The position numbers were made by a program, and so were the translations under genes. Source: Flavobacterium indicum GPTSA100-9 = DSM 17447 (GTDB taxonomy: Bacteria; Bacteroidota; Bacteroidia; Flavobacteriales; Flavobacteriaceae). From it: 64,000 bases of DNA. Position 1 is the first letter of the stretch, and every line of letters starts with the position of its first letter. Below are positions 42,559 through 50,555 of this stretch, piece by piece. The stretch is taken from NCBI RefSeq assembly GCF_000455605.1, contig NC_017025.1, positions 558,001 to 622,000 of the forward strand. The letters run 5' to 3'. The notes beneath the pieces were generated by a model. It saw only the letters and a list, made by a program, of their open reading frames with translations. It had not been told where the DNA came from and ran no database searches.

Positions 42559-43641
42559 ATGGAAAATAGTAAAGCATTAGGCACTTGGTTAGATGATTTT
42601 AAATTATCGCATCCATTAGTAATTGCTGGACCTTGTAGTGCAGAAACAGAAGAACAGGTATTAGAAATTGCAAGAGAATTAAAAAATTCTGATGTAAGTA
42701 TATTTAGAGCAGGAATTTGGAAACCTAGAACACGACCAGGCGGATTTGAAGGTGTGGGTGAAATAGGGTTGAATTGGTTGCAAAAAGCAAAAGAGGAAAC
42801 AGGTTTGTTAATGGCGGTTGAAGTAGCTAATGCACAACATGTTAAATTGGCTCTTGAACACAATATAGATGTATTATGGATAGGCGCAAGAACTACTGTA
42901 AATCCTTTTGCAGTTCAAGAAATTGCAGATGCACTTCAAAATACTGATAAAATTGTATTGCTTAAGAATCCGGTGAATCCTGATTTATCCTTGTGGTTGG
43001 GAGGTTTAGAACGTTTGTATAATGCGGGAATCAAGAAATTAGGTGTCATTCACCGAGGTTTTTCTACTTATGAAAAAACAAAATACAGAAACAATCCAGA
43101 ATGGCAAATAGCAATTGAACTTCAAAGTAAATTCCCCGATTTGCCTTTGATTTGCGATCCGTCGCATATTACAGGCAGAAGAGACATGATTCAAGAAGTA
43201 TCACAACAAGCTTTAGATTTAAATTATGACGGATTAATCATTGAAACACATTGTAATCCAGATAAAGCATGGAGTGATGCACCGCAACAAATTACACCAA
43301 CCGCATTAAAACAATTATGTGTTGATTTAAAAGTGAGAAAAGAATCGGATGATGCCGATGAGTACAATCAGAAATTAGCGGGATTACGAACACAAATAGA
43401 TGAATTGGATGCTAAGTTAATTAATGTACTGGCCAAGCGAATGAAAATTGCTGATGCAATTGGAATGTTGAAAAAAGAACGAAATGTTGCAGTATTGCAA
43501 AGTAATAGATGGAATGAGGTATTGGGCAGAATGATATTAGATGGCGAAGAAAAAGGATTGAGTGAGGGGTTTTGGCTGAAATTATTTAAAGCCATTCATC
43601 AAGAAAGTATTAGCCACCAAGAAAAAGTGTTTAAAGAATAA
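42559..43641 (+). CDS. Bifunctional DAHP synthase / chorismate mutase (type II)
   Basis: 360 residues. Residues ~10-260 are a KDPG/DAHP-synthase barrel ('HPLVIAGPCSAETEEQVLEIAREL', 'FRAGIWKPRTRPGGFEGVGEIGLNWLQKAKEETG', 'LWIGARTTVNPFAVQEIADAL', 'ICDPSHITGRRDMIQEVSQQALDLNYDGLIIETH'). Residues ~270-355 are an AroQ-type chorismate mutase helix bundle ('LRTQIDELDAKLINVLAKRMKIADAIGMLKKERNVAVLQSNRW'). It catalyses the first step of the shikimate pathway and chorismate to prephenate, feeding PheA. A 42-bp gap to pheA without terminator suggests cotranscription. Confidence 0.94.
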   Translation: MENSKALGTWLDDFKLSHPLVIAGPCSAETEEQVLEIARELKNSDVSIFRAGIWKPRTRPGGFEGVGEIGLNWLQKAKEETGLLMAVEVANAQHVKLALEHNIDVLWIGARTTVNPFAVQEIADALQNTDKIVLLKNPVNPDLSLWLGGLERLYNAGIKKLGVIHRGFSTYEKTKYRNNPEWQIAIELQSKFPDLPLICDPSHITGRRDMIQEVSQQALDLNYDGLIIETHCNPDKAWSDAPQQITPTALKQLCVDLKVRKESDDADEYNQKLAGLRTQIDELDAKLINVLAKRMKIADAIGMLKKERNVAVLQSNRWNEVLGRMILDGEEKGLSEGFWLKLFKAIHQESISHQEKVFKE

Positions 43642-43670
43642 AAAAACCTCTTCATTTGAAGAGGTTTTTT
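43641..43670. terminator. Bidirectional terminator
   Basis: AAAAAACCTCTTC and GAAGAGGTTTTTT (43641-43670) pair over a 4-nt loop ATTT. Flanking A and T runs serve the convergent genes at 42559 and 43670. Confidence 0.9.
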
Positions 43671-44128
43671 TATTCTTTAACTGCTCTTTTAAAGAAGTAT
43701 CTTGTAATAAATATTCCGTTACCATCATCTTTTCCGGCATCACTTTCTGCTGCGCTTGTAATCTGAATTAAATCCCAACCATCTTTGCTGTATTTATTTA
43801 AAAGTGAGGTCATCATAGCGTCATTAGAGGCAATATTTTGAAAATTTATACCTACCATACTGTAAAAATTTACAAGAGTAGTTTCATTTAAATCATCAAT
43901 TTTAACATCAGAACGGTCCTTGTTTGTTTTGTCTTTTCCTTCTTTGCTTCTTACAGTTGTAAATTCAGTGTAGTCAACTTCAGTTCCGTTTTCAATAATT
44001 CTAGATCTTCCCGCTCCTCCAGGTACAATAGATTCGATTGTTGTTACAATTTTGAATTCAGATATTTGCCCGAAAACGGCACTTGATATTGTTAAAAAAA
44101 ATATCAAACAAAAATTAAATTTTTTCAT
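43670..44128 (-). CDS. Secreted protein of unknown function
   Basis: 152 residues from the ATG complement at 44128 ('MKKFNFCLIFFLTISSAVFGQ', a clean signal peptide; a longer frame adds ten residues). The mature part has 'EFKIVTTIESIVPGGAGRSRIIENGTEVDYTEFTTVRSKEGK' and ends 'GWDLIQITSAAESDAGKDDGNGIFITRYFFKRAVKE'. The 'Y(S)KDGW(D)L' plus 'RYFFKR' ending resembles DUF4177-like small domains, but this is weak. No recognised function. Confidence 0.6.
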   Translation of the reverse strand: MKKFNFCLIFFLTISSAVFGQISEFKIVTTIESIVPGGAGRSRIIENGTEVDYTEFTTVRSKEGKDKTNKDRSDVKIDDLNETTLVNFYSMVGINFQNIASNDAMMTSLLNKYSKDGWDLIQITSAAESDAGKDDGNGIFITRYFFKRAVKE

Positions 44129-44275
44129 ACGATTATAATTTTTAATTAAATGGTTCAAACAAAAATAATAATATTAATTTATATTAAATATTATCAGAAT
44201 TATTAAAAGGTAAATTTCTAACTACATCATTAAATATGAATTGTTTTTTTATTTATTCTTTTTCATAAGAAATAT

Positions 44276-44283
44276 TATCTTTG
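44276..44283 (+). promoter_or_regulatory. Putative -7 promoter box for rsgA
   Basis: TATCTTTG, an exact TAnnTTTG match 60 bp before rsgA, upstream of the heptamer repeat in the leader. Confidence 0.5.
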
Positions 44284-44297
44284 TTTAAATAATTATT

Positions 44298-44340
44298 AGT
44301 TATCCTTAGTTTTGAAGGACTAACTTCTTACTTCTAACTT
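44298..44340 (+). repeat. Heptamer repeat in the rsgA leader
   Basis: Units CTAACTT, CTTACTT, CTAACTT (44320-44340) directly before the rsgA ATG, with a degenerate inverted counterpart (TAGTTATCCTTAGTT, about 44298-44312). Confidence 0.65.
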
Positions 44341-44343
44341 TAA

Positions 44344-45324
44344 ATGACAGGAACCGTTTATAAATCTACAGGAAGTTGGTATACCGTAAAATCAGAGGCA
44401 GGTGATTTTGTGGAATGCAGAATAAAAGGAAAATTCCGAATGAAAGGAATTAAAAGTACCAATCCAATTGCGGTAGGTGATTTAGTTGATTTTGATTTAG
44501 ATGAAACAACAGATGAGGTAATTGGTCAAATTCACACCATTCATGATCGAAAAAATTACATTGTTCGAAAATCGGTGAACTTATCCAAACAAACGCATAT
44601 TATTGCTTCAAATATTGATGTTGTTTTTTTAATTGTTACCATTCATAATCCTGTTACAACAACGAGTTTTATTGATCGGTTTTTAGTTACTGCTGAAGCA
44701 TACGGAATTGAAGCGGTTTTGCTTTTTAATAAAATCGACACCTTTACTAAAGAGATAGAAGATGAACAATTGTACTTGCAATATATATATTCTCAAATAG
44801 GTTATCAATGTTTGCGTGTTTCGGCTGCAACGGGTAAAGGAATTGCGGAATTAAAAGAAGTAATGAAAGATAAAGTGTGTATGTTTTCCGGACATTCAGG
44901 GGTTGGGAAATCAACTTTGGTAAACGCATTAGAACCAGGTTTAAATTTAAAAACAAAGGAAATATCCGATTCACATAGTCAAGGCCAACATACTACGACT
45001 TTTGCAGAAATGTTTGACTTATCTTTTGGAGCAAAAATTATTGATACTCCCGGAATACGTGGTTTTGGAGTGGTAGATATGGAAAAACAAGAAATTGGAG
45101 ATTACTTTCCTGAATTTTTTGCTTTAAAAGACCAATGTAAATTTAATAATTGTTTACACAAAGAAGAACCCCATTGCGCAGTTAAAAAAGCGTTAGAAGA
45201 AGACGAAATAGCTTGGTCTAGATACAACAGCTATCTTAAAATTTTGGAAGGAGACGAAGAAACCTATCGAAATGATATTTATGATGCCGATCGAAAAGCA
45301 AGTGATGAAACAAGGAAAAGTTAG
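44344..45324 (+). CDS. rsgA: Ribosome small-subunit-dependent GTPase A
   Basis: 326 residues, circularly permuted GTPase. N-terminal OB fold ('GTVYKSTGSWYTVKSEAGDFVECRIKGKFR'), then G4 'LLFNKIDTF', G1 'CMFSGHSGVGKSTLVNALEP', G3 'IIDTPGIRGFG', and a C-terminal zinc knuckle 'FALKDQCKFNNCLHKEEPHCAVKKAL'. It helps mature the 30S ribosomal subunit. Head of a likely rsgA-dtd-... series. The ATG follows the heptamer repeat by three bases. Confidence 0.96.
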   Translation: MTGTVYKSTGSWYTVKSEAGDFVECRIKGKFRMKGIKSTNPIAVGDLVDFDLDETTDEVIGQIHTIHDRKNYIVRKSVNLSKQTHIIASNIDVVFLIVTIHNPVTTTSFIDRFLVTAEAYGIEAVLLFNKIDTFTKEIEDEQLYLQYIYSQIGYQCLRVSAATGKGIAELKEVMKDKVCMFSGHSGVGKSTLVNALEPGLNLKTKEISDSHSQGQHTTTFAEMFDLSFGAKIIDTPGIRGFGVVDMEKQEIGDYFPEFFALKDQCKFNNCLHKEEPHCAVKKALEEDEIAWSRYNSYLKILEGDEETYRNDIYDADRKASDETRKS

Positions 45325-45374
45325 TTTACAGTTTTAAGTCACAGTTTGTCATTCTGAACTCGATTCAGAATCTC
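45325..45374 (+). repeat. Dispersed repeat between rsgA and dtd
   Basis: AGTTTAC, AGTTTTA, AGTCAC, AGTTTGT units (period about 7) run into ATTCTGAA-CTCGA-TTCAGAAT (45350-45370), a perfect 8-bp inverted repeat. A related 'ATTCTGAA..TTCAGAAT' word is, from memory, frequent between flavobacterial genes. Confidence 0.6.
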
Positions 45375-45400
45375 TATTATTTTATAAAGTTTTATTATTT

Positions 45401-45853
45401 ATGAAAGCTGTAATACAAAGAGTTTTACAATCTTCAGTAACCATTGATCAAAAAATAGTCGCCCAAATTGAACAGGGTTTATTAGTTTTAGTTGGTATTG
45501 AAGACGCTGATACTAAAGAAGATATTGATTGGCTTACTTCTAAAATAGCCAATTTAAGAATTTTTGGAGATGAAAACCAAGTAATGAATTTATCTGTTAA
45601 AGACATTAAGGGAGAAATGCTTGTTGTCAGTCAGTTTACATTACATGCACTTACTAAAAAGGGTAACAGACCTAGTTATATCAAAGCAGCAAGACCTGAG
45701 ATTGCTGTACCATTGTATGAATCTTTTGTTCATCAAATGGAAATTGAATTAGGTAAAAAAGTACAAACGGGTCAATTTGGAGCCGATATGAAAGTCGCTT
45801 TAATTAACGACGGCCCCGTAACTATTATTATTGATACCAAAAATAAAGATTAA
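45401..45853 (+). CDS. dtd: D-aminoacyl-tRNA deacylase
   Basis: 150 residues of the DTD family: 'MKAVIQRVLQSSVTIDQKIVAQIEQGLLVLVGIEDADT', 'DIKGEMLVVSQFTLHALTKKGNRPSYIKAARPE' (SQxT motif as SQFT), and 'TGQFGADMKVALINDGPVTIIIDTK' (the NxGPVT motif as NDGPVT). It hydrolyses D-aminoacyl-tRNAs and Gly-tRNA(Ala). Length is typical. Confidence 0.96.
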   Translation: MKAVIQRVLQSSVTIDQKIVAQIEQGLLVLVGIEDADTKEDIDWLTSKIANLRIFGDENQVMNLSVKDIKGEMLVVSQFTLHALTKKGNRPSYIKAARPEIAVPLYESFVHQMEIELGKKVQTGQFGADMKVALINDGPVTIIIDTKNKD

Positions 45854-45945
45854 TAGTAATAAAATTATAAATTCGGTTTTTGTATTTTTTTAGAAAATTT
45901 TATTACATTTACGCCAATTCTTAATTCGAAAATTAACGTTTTATC

Positions 45946-47814
45946 ATGAATAAAATTGGCTTAGTTTTACTGTTTTTTATTAATATTTTATTTTCACAAA
46001 AACATTCATTACCAGGTAATATTGAGGAATTTAAAGAACATGCTAACGTAATTGTTTTAAATGAAAATTTATTGATTAACATTAAATCTATTAATGCTTA
46101 TCAAGAAAATTATAATTTAGAATGTTTAGTTTTAAATGAAACGGGTTTTAAACAGTTAACATTAGAAGAAACTTATGATAAATCTAAAAAAATAAACAAC
46201 ATAGGTGTTGAAATTTATAACACTAAGGGTGTCTTATTTAAAAAATTTTCTTCAAATGATTTTACAGATACTTCAGCCTCTGATGGAGTTTCTATTTATA
46301 GTGATAATCGGGTAAAATCATTTCAATATGTTCCAACATTCTATCCATTTATTTTAAAATATAATTACCAAGTTAACTCTAAAAACACTTCTTTTATTTC
46401 TTCTTGGGTTCCTATTCAAAACTCAAATATAGCAGTTCTAAAAAGTAGTTACGTAGTAAATAATCAGTCTGGATTAAAGTTGAATTTTATAGAAAAAAAT
46501 TTTGACAAATTTCAAGTGGAAAAAATTTCTAATGGTTATGAAATGTCAAATTTTAAAGCTTTAAAATTAGAATATTTGATGGATTATGATAATGAAATTT
46601 TAAAAGTTAATCCCTATCTCGAAAAAATAAATTATGAAGGTTTTGAATTTAGATGTGATTCATGGAAAAATTTCGGAATAGATTATTATGCTAATTTTTT
46701 AAAAGATAACATTGTTTTAAATGATAAAACGAAATTAAAAATTAAAGAAATAGTTCAACCGACTGATTCCAAAATTGATAAAATTAAAAAGTTATATGAT
46801 TATCTTCAAAATTCTAAGAGATATGTGAGTATACAAGTCAAAGAAGGAGGTTTGTGTCCTATGCCAATTGAAGATGTAGAAAAATATAGTTATGGAGATT
46901 GTAAAGGTTTAAGTAACTATATGCGAGCGCTTTTAAATGAAGTTGGTATAGAATCTTATTGTGCTGTTTTATATGGTGGAACTAGAAAATTAATTGATGA
47001 AAAAGATATTTCATTTCAAGGTAATCATATGATACTTGCTATACCATTTGACAATGAATTAATGTTTGTTGAATGTACAGATTTAGATGCTCCTCTTGGT
47101 TATTTAGGGCAATTTACTTCCAACAGAAATGCGATTGTGTTTAAGCCAAATGGAGCAGAAATAATTGAGACCAAGAAATATGATTATTTAACTAATTTAG
47201 AACATAATGAAATAACGGTTTTATTAAATGAGGATAATTCTATCAATGCAACTATGAATTTACAATCATTTGGAATTAATTATGATAGTGCAAAAAAATT
47301 ATCAAATTTAAATTTAGATAATCTTAAAAATCATTATAAAGAAAAATACAGTCATCTAAATAATCTTAAAATCGAAAAGTTTAAATTTAATGATGATAAA
47401 CAAGCTCAAAAATTTATTGAAACAGTTGAGTTTACTTGTAGTGACTATTTGTCAAAAGATGGTGAAAATTTAATTGTAACACCTAATATTTTTCAAAGAA
47501 AATCTCCAGTTGCTAAAGTTAGAAATAGAAAGTTTTCTTTTAAAATTAATTATGGATATTCTGAAAAAGAAAATATAAAAATTAAAATACCCGTTACTTA
47601 TACAATTAAAAATCTTCCTGATAATGTTAACATTAAAACAAAGTTTGGAAATTACATCATTAATTTAAAAGTCGTAAATGATGAATTGATTTATGAAAGA
47701 GAATTTAATTTTTTTGATGGTAACTATATGGCGTCAGAATATGAAGATTTTAAACAATTTACCGAATTAATCTCCAAATTAGATAATTTAAAAATTTTAT
47801 TAGAAAAGAAATGA
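45946..47814 (+). CDS. Secreted DUF3857 transglutaminase-fold protein, catalytic residues present
   Basis: 622 residues, signal peptide 'MNKIGLVLLFFINILFSQ', N-terminal DUF3857 beta domain (to ~260), then a transglutaminase-like core: 'KIKKLYDYLQNSKRYVSIQVKEGGLCPMPIEDVEKYSYGDCKGLSNYMRALLNEVGIESYCAVLYGG' with the nucleophile Cys in 'GDCKG', His in 'QGNHMILAIPF' and Asp in 'VECTDLDAPLG'. The C-terminus is another beta domain. Periplasmic or exported; substrate unknown. Coupled by a 4-bp overlap to its paralogue. Confidence 0.82.
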   Translation: MNKIGLVLLFFINILFSQKHSLPGNIEEFKEHANVIVLNENLLINIKSINAYQENYNLECLVLNETGFKQLTLEETYDKSKKINNIGVEIYNTKGVLFKKFSSNDFTDTSASDGVSIYSDNRVKSFQYVPTFYPFILKYNYQVNSKNTSFISSWVPIQNSNIAVLKSSYVVNNQSGLKLNFIEKNFDKFQVEKISNGYEMSNFKALKLEYLMDYDNEILKVNPYLEKINYEGFEFRCDSWKNFGIDYYANFLKDNIVLNDKTKLKIKEIVQPTDSKIDKIKKLYDYLQNSKRYVSIQVKEGGLCPMPIEDVEKYSYGDCKGLSNYMRALLNEVGIESYCAVLYGGTRKLIDEKDISFQGNHMILAIPFDNELMFVECTDLDAPLGYLGQFTSNRNAIVFKPNGAEIIETKKYDYLTNLEHNEITVLLNEDNSINATMNLQSFGINYDSAKKLSNLNLDNLKNHYKEKYSHLNNLKIEKFKFNDDKQAQKFIETVEFTCSDYLSKDGENLIVTPNIFQRKSPVAKVRNRKFSFKINYGYSEKENIKIKIPVTYTIKNLPDNVNIKTKFGNYIINLKVVNDELIYEREFNFFDGNYMASEYEDFKQFTELISKLDNLKILLEKK

Positions 47815-49820
47815 AAAAACTATTATTGTTAATTATTTTTTTGCCGAGTTTACTTTGTGCTCAAAAAAGAGAATTAGGTACTGTTACAATTGAAGAATTA
47901 AAACAAACTAAACACTCTCAAGATACTTCAGCTGTTGCGGCCTATCTTTTTAAAAAAGGGAGATCGTATTTTGACTATGGTTCGGATGGTTTTTCTTTGT
48001 ATACAGAAGTTGAAGTTAAAATGAAAATTTATAAAAAAGAAGGATTAGATGCTGCGAATTTTGAAATTGCTTTATATAAAGGTGAATCCGATGAAACAAT
48101 AAATTTTTCAAAAGCTATTACTTATAATTTAGTAAATGGTAAAATTGAAAAAACAAAGTTGAATTCAGATGGAAATTTCAATGAAAATATTAACGAGAAT
48201 TGGAGAAAAATATCAATTTCGATGCCTAATGTTAAAGTAGGTAGTATTGTTGAATATAAATATGTAATAAAATCAAAATATTTTCAGAATATAAATAAAT
48301 GGGAATTTCAATCTACTATACCAGTAGATTATTCAGAATATGTTTTTGAAGTTCCTGAATTTTATGTTTACAATAATCATTTCAGAGGAGGTTTAAATCC
48401 TGAAATTATAAAAGAAAAAAAAGACAAAAAAATTACGTTATCAAATAAAGTAAGAACAGGTGCTTCTCTTTCAACAAGACAAGGTCCAACTTCAACTATA
48501 GAATACGAGGAAATTAATTATATTGATAATATAGTGAAAATGTCTTTAATAAATGTTCCCGCATTTGAAGAAGAACCTTTTTCAAATGATTATAAAAATT
48601 ACCTTAGTAGTTTAGAATTCGAATTAGCGTCTATTCAATTTAAAAATAAACCTTTTCAATTAATTTCTGAAACTTGGGAAGATGTAGTCAAGAAAATTTA
48701 TGAAGAAGATGAATTTGGAAAACAAATTGACTTAACTGATTATTATTCAAATGATTTGAATAAATTAGCAATTAATAATAGTTCTACTCAAGATAAAATC
48801 AACGCTATATTTAATTTTTTAAAATCAAAATTAAAATGGAACGAAAATTATGGATATAAAACTTCAAAAAAACTAAGTAAAATTTATGAGGAGAAAACAG
48901 GTAATGTTGCCGATTTAAATTTGATGTTAGTTTCAATGTTAAGAAGTTCGGGTGTAGATGCAAACCCTGTACTATTATCAACAAGAAGTAGAGCAATTCC
49001 AATATTTCCTTCAATAAGTGCATTCAATTATGTTGTATGTGGTGTAGAATTAGAAAATAAAGTTTTACTACTAGATATTACCGATCCATACCTTCAAATT
49101 GATATGTTGCCAGATAGAGCTTTAAATTATTTAGGTATAATTGTTAGAAATAATGGAAGTTCGTCTCAAGTAAATTTGTCACCTTCTAATTTTGCAAAAG
49201 AAAACAATACTATTTCTGGGACTATCACAAACGAAGGGAATGTTGAGGGTACTTTAAATCAATCTTTAATTCAAAGGGGTGCCTATATTTTTAGAAGAGA
49301 TTATGCAAATTTAACTGATGAAACTTATTTAGAAAAATTTGAGAAAGATTATACTGGAATTGAAGTAATTGATTATAAAATTGAAAATAAAAAAGATGTA
49401 GATTTAAATGTTAATAAAGTAATTAAGTTTAAATACACAAATGCTTCTGAAATCATAAGTAATAAAATTTATTTTAACCCATTTATGTTTTTCAAATTAA
49501 ATGAAAATCCTTTTAAAGCTGAAAAAAGAACTTATCCAGTAGATTTCATGACTCCAATGGTTGATAATTATACCATGCATTATGTAATTCCACAAGGTTA
49601 TGAAATTGAATCGTTACCAACACAAATTAATTTACAAATGAGCGATGGTCTTGCAAAATTCACATTTTACATAGCTAAAAATGGTGATAATATTCAAATA
49701 TCCTCAAATTTAAGTATTTTTACTCCCATTTTTAACCCTGAATATTATGAGGAATTAAAAGAGTTCTTTAATAAGGTTTATTTAAAAATGAATGAGAAAA
49801 TAGTTTTAAAAAAGATATAA
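47811..49820 (+). CDS. Secreted DUF3857 transglutaminase-fold protein, catalytic Cys absent
   Basis: 669 residues with signal peptide 'MKKLLLLIIFLPSLLCAQ' and the same architecture as the upstream gene. 'WEFQSTIPVDYSEYVFEVPEFYVYNNHFRGG' is the DUF3857 part. In the core, 'EKTGNVADLNLMLVSMLRSSGVDANPVLLSTRSRAIPIFPSISAFNYVVCGVEL' lies where the paralogue has 'GDCKGLSNYMRALL', and Cys is replaced by Ala; the His position is also changed. Probably a non-catalytic partner or binding protein. Confidence 0.8.
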   Translation: MKKLLLLIIFLPSLLCAQKRELGTVTIEELKQTKHSQDTSAVAAYLFKKGRSYFDYGSDGFSLYTEVEVKMKIYKKEGLDAANFEIALYKGESDETINFSKAITYNLVNGKIEKTKLNSDGNFNENINENWRKISISMPNVKVGSIVEYKYVIKSKYFQNINKWEFQSTIPVDYSEYVFEVPEFYVYNNHFRGGLNPEIIKEKKDKKITLSNKVRTGASLSTRQGPTSTIEYEEINYIDNIVKMSLINVPAFEEEPFSNDYKNYLSSLEFELASIQFKNKPFQLISETWEDVVKKIYEEDEFGKQIDLTDYYSNDLNKLAINNSSTQDKINAIFNFLKSKLKWNENYGYKTSKKLSKIYEEKTGNVADLNLMLVSMLRSSGVDANPVLLSTRSRAIPIFPSISAFNYVVCGVELENKVLLLDITDPYLQIDMLPDRALNYLGIIVRNNGSSSQVNLSPSNFAKENNTISGTITNEGNVEGTLNQSLIQRGAYIFRRDYANLTDETYLEKFEKDYTGIEVIDYKIENKKDVDLNVNKVIKFKYTNASEIISNKIYFNPFMFFKLNENPFKAEKRTYPVDFMTPMVDNYTMHYVIPQGYEIESLPTQINLQMSDGLAKFTFYIAKNGDNIQISSNLSIFTPIFNPEYYEELKEFFNKVYLKMNEKIVLKKI

Positions 49821-49821
49821 A

Positions 49822-50148
49822 ATGAATCTGAAAAACGCCCAACAAGAAGTTGATAATTGGATTAAAGAACACGGAGTTCGTTATTTCAATGAATTAACTA
49901 ATATGGCCCAACTTACTGAAGAAGTAGGTGAGGTAGCCCGAATTATTGCTCGTAGATATGGCGAACAATCAGAAAAAGAAAGTGATAAAAACAAAGACTT
50001 AGGTGAAGAACTTGCCGATGTAGTTTTTGTAGTTTTATGCTTAGCTAACCAAACAGGCGTAGATTTACAAGCTGCTTTCGATAAAAAAATGGATTTAAAA
50101 ACAAAGCGCGATCACGATCGTCATCACAATAACGATAAACTGAAATAA
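49822..50148 (+). CDS. MazG-like nucleotide pyrophosphohydrolase
   Basis: 108 residues of the all-alpha NTP pyrophosphatase group: 'GVRYFNELTNMAQLTEEVGEVARIIARRYGEQSEKESDKNKDLGEELADVVFVVLCLANQTGVDLQAAFDKKMDLKTKRDHDRH' includes the EExxE...ExxD metal motif (EEVGEVAR, EELADV). It hydrolyses (d)NTPs to monophosphates, perhaps housecleaning. 1 bp after the DUF3857 gene. Confidence 0.9.
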   Translation: MNLKNAQQEVDNWIKEHGVRYFNELTNMAQLTEEVGEVARIIARRYGEQSEKESDKNKDLGEELADVVFVVLCLANQTGVDLQAAFDKKMDLKTKRDHDRHHNNDKLK

Positions 50149-50150
50149 AG

Positions 50151-50222
50151 GTGAGTTGTGAGTTATGAATTGTAAATTATGAATTAAAAAATATAATTCA
50201 CCATTCATAACTCACCATTAAA
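50151..50222 (+). repeat. Inverted pair of heptamer repeats before the SMR gene
   Basis: Left units GTGAGTT, GTGAGTT, ATGAATT, GTAAATT, ATGAATT (50151-50185). Right units AATTCAC, CATTCAT, AACTCAC, CATTAAA (50195-50222). GTGAGTTATGAAT (50158-50170) is a perfect complement of ATTCATAACTCAC (50203-50215), so the transcript can fold into a long hairpin right before the SMR start. Confidence 0.85.
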
Positions 50223-50225
50223 AAT

Positions 50226-50555
50226 ATGAACTGGATATTACTCATCATTGCAGGTCTTTTTGAAGTAGCATTTGCTACTTGCTTAGGAAAAGCTAAAGAA
50301 ACCACTGGACATCAAATGTGGATTTGGTACGCTGGTTTCTTAATTTGCTTGACTATAAGCATGGTATTATTAGTCAAAGCGACAAAAGAAATTCCTATTG
50401 GTACTGCTTATGCCGTTTGGACCGGTATTGGCGCGGTAGGAAGTGTGATAGCTGGAATTGTTTTTTTTAATGAACCGGCTACTTTTTGGAGAATATTTTT
50501 TCTTTTCACATTAATCGCTTCAATCATTGGTTTAAAATACGTTGCTGTTTCATGA
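50226..50555 (+). CDS. Small multidrug resistance family transporter (SugE/Gdx-like)
   Basis: 109 residues, four transmembrane helices. 'MNWILLIIAGLFEVAFATCLGKA' with the essential Glu13, and 'EIPIGTAYAVWTGIGAVGSVIAGIVFFNEP' match SMR proteins; the 'GTAYAVWTGIGAVG' segment and overall sequence resemble the Gdx (SugE) guanidinium exporters more than EmrE-type drug pumps. No guanidine riboswitch is visible upstream; the leader is instead a long heptamer hairpin. The stop overlaps the aroA ATG (ATGA). Confidence 0.87.
   Translation: MNWILLIIAGLFEVAFATCLGKAKETTGHQMWIWYAGFLICLTISMVLLVKATKEIPIGTAYAVWTGIGAVGSVIAGIVFFNEPATFWRIFFLFTLIASIIGLKYVAVS

Noticed and set aside
50151..50222. Guanidine riboswitch upstream of the SMR exporter
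   Set aside because: The leader is a heptamer inverted repeat; none of the guanidine aptamer core sequences is recognisable.
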